Of a stretch of 43,125 nt of DNA, positions 24,476-32,303 are shown piece after piece. The stretch comes from an uncultured Planctomycetia bacterium (lineage in GTDB: Bacteria; Planctomycetota; Phycisphaerae; Phycisphaerales; SM1A02), in contig CALFOZ010000091.1 in the NCBI GenBank assembly GCA_937919205.1, positions 1 to 43,125 of the forward strand, read 5' to 3'. Numbering within the stretch: position 1 is the stretch's first letter; every line of letters starts with the position of its first letter. A model generated the notes under the pieces. It made no database searches and had not been told where the DNA came from. It was given only the letters and a program-made list of their open reading frames with translations. The position numbers and the translations under genes are program-made.

Positions 24476-25891
24476 GTGGTTGAGCGGCATCCAATTCGTG
24501 AAGTGTGGGCGCAGGCGTGGCCAAGCGTTCTGACCATGGTCAGTTACACCCTGATGCAATTTGTGGATTCGCTCATGGTGGCGCAAGTGGGTCCAATTGA
24601 AATGGCGGCGCAAGGCAACGGCGGTATCTGGAGTTTTGTTCCGCTGGCGTTTTTGTTTGGCGTGTTGAGCATGGTCAACACATTCACCGCGCAAAATGTT
24701 GGCGCGGGTCGGCGCGAAGAAATCGCGCGCTTCGCCTGGACTGGTTTTTGGTTCTCGCTTGTGGTGTGGGCGGTGATCATGTTGCCGTGGGCGGCGTGCT
24801 TGCCCATGGTGTTTCAATATTCCGGGCACTCGCAAAAACTGCTCACGCTTGAAACTCAATACGCGGTCACGCTGGTGTTGGGCTCCATCTTCGCGCTTGC
24901 AGGCAAGTGCATGAGCAATTTCTACTTTGGTTTACAGCGGCCAAGGGTGATCGCGGTGGCGGCGTTGGCGGGCAATATGGTGAATATTGTGCTGAATTAT
25001 GTGCTTATTTATGGGGAAAGTGGCTTGCCTTCCATGGGGTTGCCTGGCGTTGCCGGCGTCCCGGCCTTGGGCGTGTTGGGCGCGGCTATCGCCACGGTGT
25101 GCGGCACGATCGCCGAGGTCGCCATTCCGTTGGCGCTATTTTTCTCAGCGCGCTTTGCCAAGGACCACGGCGTCTGGCAATCGTGGCGGCCATCTCTGAA
25201 TGACTGCAAAAAACTTTTACGAGTTGGCTGGCCCGTTGGAATTCAATTTGGAAATGAGATTATTTGTTGGGCGATCTTTATGACGGTGCTGGTTGGAAAG
25301 TTTGGCGAGATCCATCTCACCGCGGGGTGGGCCACTTTGCGCTTCATGCATTTGTCATTCATGCCCGCGGTTGGATTTAGCGTGGCCACTACGGCTTTGG
25401 TTGGAAAATATATGGGAGCGGGGCGGCCAGATCTTGCGGCCAATCGCGCGCACTGGGCGTTGTTGTTGGCCACCATCTATATGACGCTGTGCGGATTGGC
25501 CATGGCCATCTTTCGCGCGCCACTTATTTCACTTTTTACTTCCACCACGGATGTCGCCACCACCGCGGACATTATTCGCATTGGTTCCACGCTCATGATT
25601 TGCGCGGCCGTGTTTCAAACCTTCGACGCCATTGGAATTGTCTATAACGGCGCGTTGCGCGGCGCGGGCGACACGGTTGTGCCCGGCCTGTACACCATCG
25701 CGTTCAATTGGGTTTTTATTGTGCTCGGCGGATGGCTGTTTGTTGTCTTATGGCCGGCTTTGGAGAGCCTAGGTCCTTGGATTGCCTCGGCTATTTACAT
25801 CATTGTGCTGAGCGTGTTCCTGACCAAGCGCTTTGAAGGCGGGCGTTGGCGGCGCATTCGCCTCTTGGAAACAAACCCCATTCACGGTTAG
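24476..25891 (+). CDS. MATE-family multidrug/toxin exporter
   Basis: A 471-aa protein with twelve hydrophobic helices in two homologous halves. The start contains the family pattern VWAQAWPSVLTMVSYTLMQFVDSLMVAQVG, and the second half repeats it with WPVGIQFGNEIICWAIFMTVLVG and later YNGALRGAGDTVVPGLYTIAFNW. MATE proteins export cationic drugs or metabolites in exchange for Na+ or H+. It starts with GTG at 24476, 35 nt after the NuoG-like gene and with no visible terminator between. Its substrate is unknown. Lipid II flippases of the MurJ type were considered and rejected because the helix signatures are NorM/DinF-like. Confidence 0.9.
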   Translation: MVERHPIREVWAQAWPSVLTMVSYTLMQFVDSLMVAQVGPIEMAAQGNGGIWSFVPLAFLFGVLSMVNTFTAQNVGAGRREEIARFAWTGFWFSLVVWAVIMLPWAACLPMVFQYSGHSQKLLTLETQYAVTLVLGSIFALAGKCMSNFYFGLQRPRVIAVAALAGNMVNIVLNYVLIYGESGLPSMGLPGVAGVPALGVLGAAIATVCGTIAEVAIPLALFFSARFAKDHGVWQSWRPSLNDCKKLLRVGWPVGIQFGNEIICWAIFMTVLVGKFGEIHLTAGWATLRFMHLSFMPAVGFSVATTALVGKYMGAGRPDLAANRAHWALLLATIYMTLCGLAMAIFRAPLISLFTSTTDVATTADIIRIGSTLMICAAVFQTFDAIGIVYNGALRGAGDTVVPGLYTIAFNWVFIVLGGWLFVVLWPALESLGPWIASAIYIIVLSVFLTKRFEGGRWRRIRLLETNPIHG

Positions 25892-25923
25892 ACTGCCCGA
25901 CCACCTTTTACCACTGGAGATTT

Positions 25924-26847
25924 ATGTCAAACACTGGCCTTGATACCGTACTCGCCGCAACAAGTGATCCCGCCGCTTCCCAAGTTTTTATGAAGCAAGG
26001 AAAATCTTTCGAAGCCGACGCCAAATTTTTCGAGGCGCTTGATGCCTACAAGAATGCCGCGCTCGCCAACCGCACCACCACCACGCTGTTCAACCTGGCG
26101 CGCATGCAGGATTACCTTGGCTACGACGACGACGCCATGCGAAGTTACGAGGAGTGCACCCGACTTCCAAATCCTCCCATCAACGCGTTCTTAAATCTCG
26201 CCGTTCTACTTGAGGACGCCGCGCAATTCACCCGCGCCAGCAAGTTGATTCAGAAAGTGCTTGAGGCCAATCCAAATCATCCGCGCGCAAAATTATTCAT
26301 CCGCGATGTGCAAGCCAGCAAGAACATGTTGTACGACGAGGAGCTCGCGCGCATGAAGGGCCGCGAGGAGGCCATGTTTGAATTGCCAGTGGCCGAGTTT
26401 GAACTTTCCATTCGCGCGCGTAATTGCTTGAAGAAGATGAGCATCCGCACGTTGGGTGATTTGCTTCGCATTGGCGAGGCCGAGTTGCTTTCATACAAGA
26501 ATTTTGGCGAGACCAGTTTGGTTGAGATCAAGCAAATGCTCACCGCGCGCGGCTTGCGCTTGGGTCAGCAACTTGATCGCGGCCACTACGACAAGGTTCG
26601 CAGTGAAGTGCTGGAAAAGATGAAGGGCACCGTCGCTGACGGCGTGTTGGGCATGACCGTGGGCACGTTGAACTTGGGTATTCGCAGTAGAAAAGCCCTG
26701 CAATTGCTCGGTATTCAAACGGTCGGTGATCTTGCCGCACGAACCGAAGCCGAGTTGATGGGCGTGAAGAATTTTGGCGCCACAAGTTTGGTGGAAATTC
26801 ATGAGCGTCTTGGTGAACACGGTCTCGCCTTGCGTACGCTTGAGTGA
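25924..26847 (+). CDS. TPR protein fused to two RNA polymerase alpha-CTD-like domains
   Basis: A 307-aa cytosolic protein. Residues about 20-135 are helical and TPR-like (FEALDAYKNAALANRTTTTLFNLARMQDYLGYDDDAMRSYEEC, then a second repeat). Residues 155-215 and 243-303 each match the C-terminal domain of RNA polymerase alpha: ELSIRARNCLKKMSIRTLGDL...YKNFGETSLVEIKQML and LNLGIRSRKALQLLGIQTVGDL...VKNFGATSLVEIHERL. In the first copy the residues equivalent to E. coli alpha R265, N268, G296, S299 and E302 are present (R164, N167, G195, S198, E201), so minor-groove DNA binding is plausible; the second copy keeps the Arg (R254) but not the Asn. There is no alpha N-terminal domain. Start at ATG 25924, after the purine-rich CTGGAGA. 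It is upstream of the SpoIID gene. Confidence 0.85.
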   Translation: MSNTGLDTVLAATSDPAASQVFMKQGKSFEADAKFFEALDAYKNAALANRTTTTLFNLARMQDYLGYDDDAMRSYEECTRLPNPPINAFLNLAVLLEDAAQFTRASKLIQKVLEANPNHPRAKLFIRDVQASKNMLYDEELARMKGREEAMFELPVAEFELSIRARNCLKKMSIRTLGDLLRIGEAELLSYKNFGETSLVEIKQMLTARGLRLGQQLDRGHYDKVRSEVLEKMKGTVADGVLGMTVGTLNLGIRSRKALQLLGIQTVGDLAARTEAELMGVKNFGATSLVEIHERLGEHGLALRTLE

Positions 26848-26853
26848 GGACAA

Positions 26854-26868
26854 GCCGCCTGAGGCGGC
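26854..26868 (+). promoter_or_regulatory. Hairpin directly before the Shine-Dalgarno of the SpoIID gene
   Basis: GCCGCC-TGA-GGCGGC forms a 6-bp GC stem with a 3-nt loop just after the alpha-CTD gene. AAGGAG follows at 26870-26875 and the ATG is at 26881. The stem has no T-tract, so it is not a terminator; it may affect translation or mRNA processing between the two genes. Confidence 0.4.
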
Positions 26869-26880
26869 GAAGGAGCCTCG

Positions 26881-28389
26881 ATGGCGGTGAACTATGGATG
26901 GCAACCTCCCTCGCAAGCCGGACGATTTATCGCCACGCTTGCGGCAATTGTGATTGTCGCTTGGGGCTACATGACCATTCCAAGTGGATGTGAAACGGAG
27001 GCTGCGGTTAGGTCGCGGACCGCGTTGCCAGGCAGTCCTTTGGAAAAAAATTCCACTGGTTCATCCACGGCCGCGCCAATCGTAAGCGTTGACGGCGCCA
27101 AGGATGTTGTTGAAAGGCCAAAGACTCCGCCTCCACTGCAGCGGCCATTTCCGCCAACGTCGCAGCCGAACATTCGTGTGCGAGTTGCGGCTGTGCGCGA
27201 CGAACCTGTGCAGTTGACGCACTCCTCTGGTTGGCTTTGGCTCAAGGGTGAGAACGCGCAATCGGGTCGAACATTTCGCGCGCCCGTTGCGGTGTATCCA
27301 GTGGTTGATGGCTGGCGAATTGTCGAGGCCTTTGGAACCACGCAAGCGGTCAGCTTTCGGTTGAAGGAGATTGGATCGCTACACGCCAAAGCGCCGCAAA
27401 ATTCCAGCGGCGCGATTCAGTTCAACGGCAACATGTATTTGGGCAACGCCACAATGGTGCGCCGTGCGGATATCAATGAAAATGCCTCGGATTTGGTGTT
27501 TACCGTACCTCTGGAGGAGTATTTGCCTGGAGTGTTGGCCAAGGAATTATTCAAGGGTTGGCAAGCCAATACGTATCAAGCGCAAGCCATTGCCGCGCGC
27601 AGTTACGCCGCGTGTGAAATGGAGTGGTGGAGAAATCGCCGCCACTACGACGTGGTCGCCGGTCAGGCAAGCCAAGCGTGGGTGGGCGCAACCAGCGACG
27701 CAAAAAGTTTGGACGCGGTCGCCAATACGCGCGGACAATATCTTGTGTTTGATGGACGGGTTGTGCCAACGTACTACTCCAGTTGTTGCGGTGGATTGCC
27801 TTCGTCCGCGGTGGATTCCATCCGCGATGGAACATGGACGCAGATCGCGCCGCTTGCGATCACCGAGAAGGGGCGCCGTACAATGTGTTGCGAGAAGGCG
27901 CCAGTGGCAAAGTGGCAGGCGTCATTTTCAATTTCAGAAACGGTCGATCGCATGAATGAATGGTCCAAGCAAGCTGGGCGCAAAGATTTGGGTCCAATGA
28001 ATGGCATGAAAAGTTTTGTTGTGGGTGAAAAAAATTCCGTCGGGCGTTCTATGACATTTCTGATCACCGATCGAAATGGAAAGCGATTCACGTGGGACGC
28101 CTCGGACTTTCGCGTGGCCATGAATGCCTCAGCCAATAGATCGAGTGATAGTTTGAAATCTTCAGCGCTTGAACCGCGCATTCAAAATGGGCGCATCATT
28201 TTGGATGGCCGCGGCTACGGTCACGGCGCGGGAATGTGCCAATATGGGGCGGAATTCATGGCAAAATCAGGAAAATCTCCGCGGGCGATTTTGGAGCGCT
28301 ACTACCCCGGAGCCACCGTTGTCACCATGCCAGAAACTTCCAGCGCCAGCACCACCACTTCGGCGTTGGTGAGTTCCCCCAAACCTTAA
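26881..28389 (+). CDS. SpoIID/LytB-domain protein
   Basis: A 502-aa envelope protein with an N-terminal transmembrane or signal segment (about 15-35), a Pro/Ser-rich spacer (45-100) and a SpoIID/LytB domain in the second half. Diagnostic motifs: VPLEEYLPGVLAKELFKGW, QAQAIAARSYAACEM, the YYSSCCGGLPSSA segment, and GRGYGHGAGMCQYGAEFMAKSGKSPRAILERYYPGA at the end. In sporulating Firmicutes SpoIID is a lytic transglycosylase acting on denuded peptidoglycan; relatives outside spore formers (LytB, amidase enhancer) also act in the cell wall. It has a clear Shine-Dalgarno and starts 33 nt after the alpha-CTD gene. In this window it is the only obvious murein enzyme. Confidence 0.88.
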   Translation: MAVNYGWQPPSQAGRFIATLAAIVIVAWGYMTIPSGCETEAAVRSRTALPGSPLEKNSTGSSTAAPIVSVDGAKDVVERPKTPPPLQRPFPPTSQPNIRVRVAAVRDEPVQLTHSSGWLWLKGENAQSGRTFRAPVAVYPVVDGWRIVEAFGTTQAVSFRLKEIGSLHAKAPQNSSGAIQFNGNMYLGNATMVRRADINENASDLVFTVPLEEYLPGVLAKELFKGWQANTYQAQAIAARSYAACEMEWWRNRRHYDVVAGQASQAWVGATSDAKSLDAVANTRGQYLVFDGRVVPTYYSSCCGGLPSSAVDSIRDGTWTQIAPLAITEKGRRTMCCEKAPVAKWQASFSISETVDRMNEWSKQAGRKDLGPMNGMKSFVVGEKNSVGRSMTFLITDRNGKRFTWDASDFRVAMNASANRSSDSLKSSALEPRIQNGRIILDGRGYGHGAGMCQYGAEFMAKSGKSPRAILERYYPGATVVTMPETSSASTTTSALVSSPKP

Positions 28390-28408
28390 TCGTCGCAAGG
28401 ATTCAACA

Positions 28409-29026
28409 GTGTTCACAGGAATTATTCAACATATGGTGGCGGTGGAATCACTCGATGTCACGCCGTATGGCAAGAAATTGGTTTTAAATTGCGGCGAGTG
28501 GCCGGGCAATCCCACCATTGGAGAAAGTATCTGCGTGGATGGATGTTGCTTAACGGTGAAGGAGATTCCGCACGGCTCGCTGGCCTTTGATGTTGTTCAG
28601 CAGACATTGCAACACACCACGATTGGCAATTTGCGGTGCGGCGACATGGTGAATGTTGAACGCGCTTTGCGGGCGGATTCATTGTTGGGTGGCCACATGG
28701 TTCAAGGACATGTGGACACCACGGCGTTGGTTCTAGAGGTGGATCGCGCCAACGGTCAATGGCGCGCGCGCATCGAGTCGCCAGCCTCCATTGAGCATGT
28801 GTTGCAAGAGCGTGGCAGTGTGGCGGTTGACGGCGTGAGCTTGACCATCGCCACCAAAGGCCAAGGTTGGTTTGAAGTGGCGCTGATTCCAGAGACGCTT
28901 GCCAAGACAGCATTGCGGTTACGACTTCAAGGCGCGCGCGTGAATATTGAGGCTGATTCCATGGCAAAAATCATCGCCGCTGAAGTGGCTCGACAAATGC
29001 AACTATTGCGAATGCCAGGCGTTTGA
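28409..29026 (+). CDS. ribE: Riboflavin synthase, alpha subunit
   Basis: A 205-aa enzyme that dismutates two 6,7-dimethyl-8-ribityllumazine molecules to riboflavin, the last step of the pathway. It starts MFTGIIQHMVAVESL, the invariant N-terminus, and has two lumazine-binding repeats: residues about 1-97 (FDVVQQTLQHTTIGNL, MVNVERALRADSLLGGHMVQGHVD) and 98-195 (VAVDGVSLTIA, VALIPETLAKTALRL). The start is GTG at 28409, with AAGGA at 28397-28401. It lies 19 nt after the SpoIID gene and is likely cotranscribed. No other rib gene and no FMN riboswitch is visible. The family also includes blue fluorescent lumazine protein, which is unlikely here. Confidence 0.95.
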   Translation: MFTGIIQHMVAVESLDVTPYGKKLVLNCGEWPGNPTIGESICVDGCCLTVKEIPHGSLAFDVVQQTLQHTTIGNLRCGDMVNVERALRADSLLGGHMVQGHVDTTALVLEVDRANGQWRARIESPASIEHVLQERGSVAVDGVSLTIATKGQGWFEVALIPETLAKTALRLRLQGARVNIEADSMAKIIAAEVARQMQLLRMPGV

Positions 29027-29028
29027 AC

Positions 29029-29047
29029 TACAAAAATTATTTTTGTA
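29029..29047. terminator. AT-rich inverted repeat between convergent genes
   Basis: TACAAAAA-TTA-TTTTTGTA is a perfect 8-bp inverted repeat immediately after the ribE stop and before the end of the converging phosphatase gene. It gives a T-run on both strands, so it could serve as a weak bidirectional terminator, but the stem has only one G-C pair. A second, imperfect GC-richer stem lies at about 29060-29081. Confidence 0.35.
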
Positions 29048-29082
29048 TCCACACGATCGCCGCCCAAATTTGGTTGGCGCAT

Positions 29083-30372
29083 CTAAAGAACTTTGAACGC
29101 GATCAAGGTCAAGTCGTCCGTGAATTTTTCCTGCGGGTTCGCGCTAAGCAGTTGTTGATCCAGCCTGCGCTCCATGGCGGCAATCATGTCCGCGGGTTCG
29201 GTGATCGAAAGCAGTGCGTGAAGTTCATTCACATAGCGGGGCGAACCTTTGTGTGGTGAACTTTGACTTTCTGGAGGATCCAGAAATGCAAATTCAAATC
29301 CATCCGAATACAGAAGTATTCTGTCACCGGGGTACAGTTGAATTTCTTTCTCCGACCACTGCACGCCATCAAACACGCCAACCAAGCTACCGGGACAACT
29401 GACCATCTCGATGGATTGTGTGCCACGCATCACCATGGCGGCGGGATGTCCCGCGATGGACATGCGCATGACGCGCGTTCGTAAATCAATAATCGCGTAG
29501 ATGGCCGTGGCAAATCGCGTGGTGTTGCTCTGGCGCGCCAACAACTCCCGATTGACGCACGCCAACGCCTCGCTGGGCTGAATGATTCGATATGTGTTTC
29601 CATTGATTTCCTTGGTTGGAAGGCCACGCGCGATCACCATGGTCAGCAACGCCGCGGGCACGCCGTGGCCAACCGCGTCGGCAATAAACAAACCAACGTG
29701 ATGCTCATCCAAGCGCCGCACATCGTAGATGTCGCCACTGACATAGTTCATGGGACGCCACAGAGCGGCCACGGCGCCACCGGAAAAAGTCGGCAGTGTT
29801 TTGGGAAGAAACTCGCGTTGCACTTGCCCCGCCAAATGCAACTCATCCTGCATCTGGGTGACTTCGCCAAGCAATCGATCGGTTTGAATTTCCGCTCCAT
29901 GGTTGGCTTTTCGAAGCGCGTCAATTTCCAATTGCCGTGAAAAAAAACCGCGCAACATTGCGGCCATCACATGCGGGGATTCATCCATCGCCAAGGAGTT
30001 CCATGACAAGTCCATTGACGTCTCGGTGGATGGAGCGTCGGATAAAATTAAAATGGGAATGTTTCGCATTTCAACGCCATCCAGCACATCGGCCAAGCCG
30101 CTGGAATTGTCATTGCGGCTTAGGCAAATCATGACGGCGTGAACGTTGGCGTTTACATGTTCACCCGCGGCGTGTATGGACACGCACTCGAAGTGGACTC
30201 GGTTGTTTAAAATAGTCGCCAGCGTTTCGGGCAAAGCGCCCAGCCTGGACTTGGCGGATTCTCCGGTCACAAATAGAACCCGAATTGTCGGTTGGGGCTG
30301 GGGGATATCGTCTTGTGCCAACATGGTTGGCGATTCTATCGGCGATTCATTTTGGCTTGTTTCAAGCAACAT
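29083..30372 (-). CDS. SpoIIE/RsbU-type PP2C phosphatase with a degenerate receiver domain
   Basis: A 429-aa protein. Residues about 28-145 have a receiver-like fold (TIRVLFVTGES, HAVMICLSRND, NIPILILSDAP), but the phosphoacceptor Asp position is C83. A helical linker (about 146-190) leads to a SpoIIE domain (about 195-429) with metal-binding motifs SGDIYD (213-217 region), ADAVGHGVPAAL (D232) and the terminal FTDDLTLIAFKV. Such phosphatases dephosphorylate anti-sigma-factor antagonists in partner-switching systems. No RsbV/RsbW-type gene is next to it. ATG at 30324 is a possible internal start. It is divergent from the pterin dehydratase gene, only 34 nt away, so promoters overlap. Confidence 0.85.
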   Translation of the reverse strand: MLLETSQNESPIESPTMLAQDDIPQPQPTIRVLFVTGESAKSRLGALPETLATILNNRVHFECVSIHAAGEHVNANVHAVMICLSRNDNSSGLADVLDGVEMRNIPILILSDAPSTETSMDLSWNSLAMDESPHVMAAMLRGFFSRQLEIDALRKANHGAEIQTDRLLGEVTQMQDELHLAGQVQREFLPKTLPTFSGGAVAALWRPMNYVSGDIYDVRRLDEHHVGLFIADAVGHGVPAALLTMVIARGLPTKEINGNTYRIIQPSEALACVNRELLARQSNTTRFATAIYAIIDLRTRVMRMSIAGHPAAMVMRGTQSIEMVSCPGSLVGVFDGVQWSEKEIQLYPGDRILLYSDGFEFAFLDPPESQSSPHKGSPRYVNELHALLSITEPADMIAAMERRLDQQLLSANPQEKFTDDLTLIAFKVL

Positions 30373-30390
30373 TTCAAACTCAGGAACGGT

Positions 30391-30396
30391 TAAAAT
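30391..30396 (+). promoter_or_regulatory. -10 element of the pterin dehydratase gene
   Basis: TAAAAT lies 16 nt before the ATG at 30407, predicting a leader of about 4 nt; no Shine-Dalgarno is present. It sits in the 34-nt divergent spacer. Confidence 0.4.
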
Positions 30397-30406
30397 AATC
30401 GCCTGT

Positions 30407-30700
30407 ATGAAAAAACTTTCTCAACGCCAAGTGGATTCCCGCCTGGCCAAACTCCCACACTGGAGTCAAAATGGCGACGCTATTCAGCGCACCTTTCAAT
30501 TTGAAAATTTTGTGGGAAGCATGCGTTTTTTAAATAGCGTGGCGGAAGCGGCTGAACGCGTCCAACACCATCCGGACATTTTGGTGCGATGGAACAAAGT
30601 CACGCTGACATTGTCCACGCATGATGTGGGTGGAATCAGCGAGAAGGACATGGCGTTCGCGGCCAATGCCGATCAGATTTCTGGATTGCCTTCGGCGTAA
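30407..30700 (+). CDS. Pterin-4a-carbinolamine dehydratase
   Basis: A 97-aa enzyme of the PCD/DCoH/PhhB family, the usual length. The signature HHPDILVRWNKVTLTLSTHDVGGISEKD (about 57-84) contains the catalytic His pair and the T-H of the family pattern. It dehydrates 4a-hydroxytetrahydropterin during pterin recycling with phenylalanine hydroxylase, although many bacteria have it without that enzyme and no hydroxylase is in the window. ATG 30407 is chosen because the frame upstream to 30146 runs antisense through the phosphatase gene. Its last 28 nt overlap the 3' end of mcsB in the opposite direction. Confidence 0.92.
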   Translation: MKKLSQRQVDSRLAKLPHWSQNGDAIQRTFQFENFVGSMRFLNSVAEAAERVQHHPDILVRWNKVTLTLSTHDVGGISEKDMAFAANADQISGLPSA

Positions 30701-31731
30701 TCGCCCAGCGCCCGTCGCACCAAGATCGCGCGGCTTAAGCGCCCCTTTTCCTCCTCGGCCGCGAATGGATCCATCTGCGCCAGATGCGCTGGTTGCACTT
30801 GTAGCAAGAGTTGCTCCACCGTTTCAATACTGAGATTGTGCAGAAGCCCGCTGGAAATTCCAAAGCGCAACGTGGACAGCAATTTAGTGGCCTCTTCGGC
30901 GCCAAGCAAGCGCGCGACTTTCAGCGTGGCGCGGGCGCGGTACACCTTGTCTTCAATCAGCGGGCGATTTTTTTCCAGCAACATTTGCCGCGCCGTGCGC
31001 TCATAGTCGATCAACTTTGGAATCACCTCGTCACGGAAATGTTGAAGCAATTCCTCCTCGGTCGCGCCCAACGTCACTTGATTGCTCACTTGATAAAAGT
31101 TGCCGATCGCGTCGGTGCCTTCGCCGTAATAACCGCGCACGGCCAAGTGCAGATCTTTCGCGGCGCGCTTGACGCGCTCAATTTCGCCCGAATAGCGCAA
31201 CGCAGGTAAATGCAACATGGTGCCTAGGCGTATGCCGCAACCAACATTGGTTGGACACGCGGTGAGGTAGCCCCAACGTTGGTGAAACGCAAAGTCAATT
31301 GTTTCTTCCAGCGCTTGATCAAATGATCGCGCCAGATCAAACGCCTCGTTTAAACGAAATCCAGGCAAAATACTTTGAATGCGCAGATGATCCTCCTCAT
31401 TCACCATCACTCCAAGTTGCTCGCTGTGTCCCAAGCCAAGCGCGCGGGGAAGCGTGCTTTGAGCAAAATGTTTGGAGACCAGGTGGCGCTCCACAAGAAG
31501 TTGCCGCTCTTGCGCCGAGGCCTGGATCATGTTCACCCACGCCAAGCCGTCGGGAAATTCCGCGCCCAGTGGAGCATGCGTGACCATCTGCAAAACTTCC
31601 TGCCGCTGTGAATCAGAGGCGCGCCCCGTGAATGGAAATCCAGCCAAATTGCGGGCTACGCGAATTCGAACGCTAACCACAACATCGTTGTCATTATTTA
31701 AATTGAAATCGTTTTGGTCGTTCATGCTCAA
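30673..31731 (-). CDS. mcsB: Protein-arginine kinase McsB
   Basis: A 352-aa member of the ATP:guanido phosphotransferase family, of the bacterial protein-arginine kinase type. Motifs: VVVSVRIRVARNLAGFPF (17-34) with the ATP-binding arginines, NEEDHLRIQ (111-119) with the catalytic acidic residues, and ACPTNVGCGIRLGTMLHLPAL (158-178). In Bacillus McsB phosphorylates arginines to mark proteins for ClpCP and is activated by McsA. Here the usual G-T-G-x-R-A-S of the nucleotide motif reads GCGIRLG. Its start overlaps the mcsA stop (ATGA at 31731-31728), so the two are coupled. No ctsR or clpC is adjacent. Confidence 0.92.
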   Translation of the reverse strand: MSMNDQNDFNLNNDNDVVVSVRIRVARNLAGFPFTGRASDSQRQEVLQMVTHAPLGAEFPDGLAWVNMIQASAQERQLLVERHLVSKHFAQSTLPRALGLGHSEQLGVMVNEEDHLRIQSILPGFRLNEAFDLARSFDQALEETIDFAFHQRWGYLTACPTNVGCGIRLGTMLHLPALRYSGEIERVKRAAKDLHLAVRGYYGEGTDAIGNFYQVSNQVTLGATEEELLQHFRDEVIPKLIDYERTARQMLLEKNRPLIEDKVYRARATLKVARLLGAEEATKLLSTLRFGISSGLLHNLSIETVEQLLLQVQPAHLAQMDPFAAEEEKGRLSRAILVRRALGDYAEGNPEI

Positions 31732-32240
31732 GCGGTCGGTTCGGTTGGAGGATTTTTTGTGCCACCCAATTGATGCAGGCGTCCTTGCAACGAGGCGGCG
31801 CGCTCATATTGCTCCGCGGCAACGGCGGCCTCGATTTCCTTGATCAATTGACGGCGCACGGCCGCGCGATCGGCTTGGCCTTCGATGCGCTTGGGCGTCC
31901 GTCCGCGATGACTTACGGCGCCGGATTGCGCGCGTTCAATAATGGCGGCCACCGATGGCATGAACGCGTCGTAGCAGGCGGCGCATCCAAATCGACCAGT
32001 CTGGCGAAACTCGGCGAAGGTGAGTCCGCATGCTTCGCAACAACGCGCGGCGGCTTTCTGCGCCTTGAGCGATTTTCCAGTGGCCACGAATTGTTTTAGA
32101 ATTTGCGTCACCGGAACCGTGGGCAAAATATATCCCTTGGCCGCCGCGTGCTCGGCGCACAAATGCAACTCCATCTTGTTTCCATTTTTGATGACAACTT
32201 CATGCACCATTGCCGGTTTGTCGCACAGATCGCATTTCAT
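31728..32240 (-). CDS. mcsA: McsA-like zinc-finger/UVR-domain protein
   Basis: A 170-aa protein. Two zinc sites: C3, C6, C28, H31 (CDLC and CAEH) and C68, C71, C86, C89 (CEAC and CAAC). A central linker leads to a C-terminal UVR motif (about 128-160, QLIKEIEAAVAAEQYERAASLQGRL). In Bacillus McsA is the activator of McsB and helps ClpC substrate selection. The first zinc site has His as its last ligand rather than Cys. It is coupled to mcsB and lies 63 nt after kdsA on the same strand. Confidence 0.9.
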   Translation of the reverse strand: MKCDLCDKPAMVHEVVIKNGNKMELHLCAEHAAAKGYILPTVPVTQILKQFVATGKSLKAQKAAARCCEACGLTFAEFRQTGRFGCAACYDAFMPSVAAIIERAQSGAVSHRGRTPKRIEGQADRAAVRRQLIKEIEAAVAAEQYERAASLQGRLHQLGGTKNPPTEPTA

Positions 32241-32303
32241 GATGGTGCCATCATAGGCGACAGTGGCGGCGCATCAGATTGAGCGCGCGGCAATTTTTAC
32301 AAA

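Noticed and set aside
30146-30406. N-terminal extension of the pterin dehydratase
   Set aside because: It would run antisense through the phosphatase gene; the 97-aa form has the family length.
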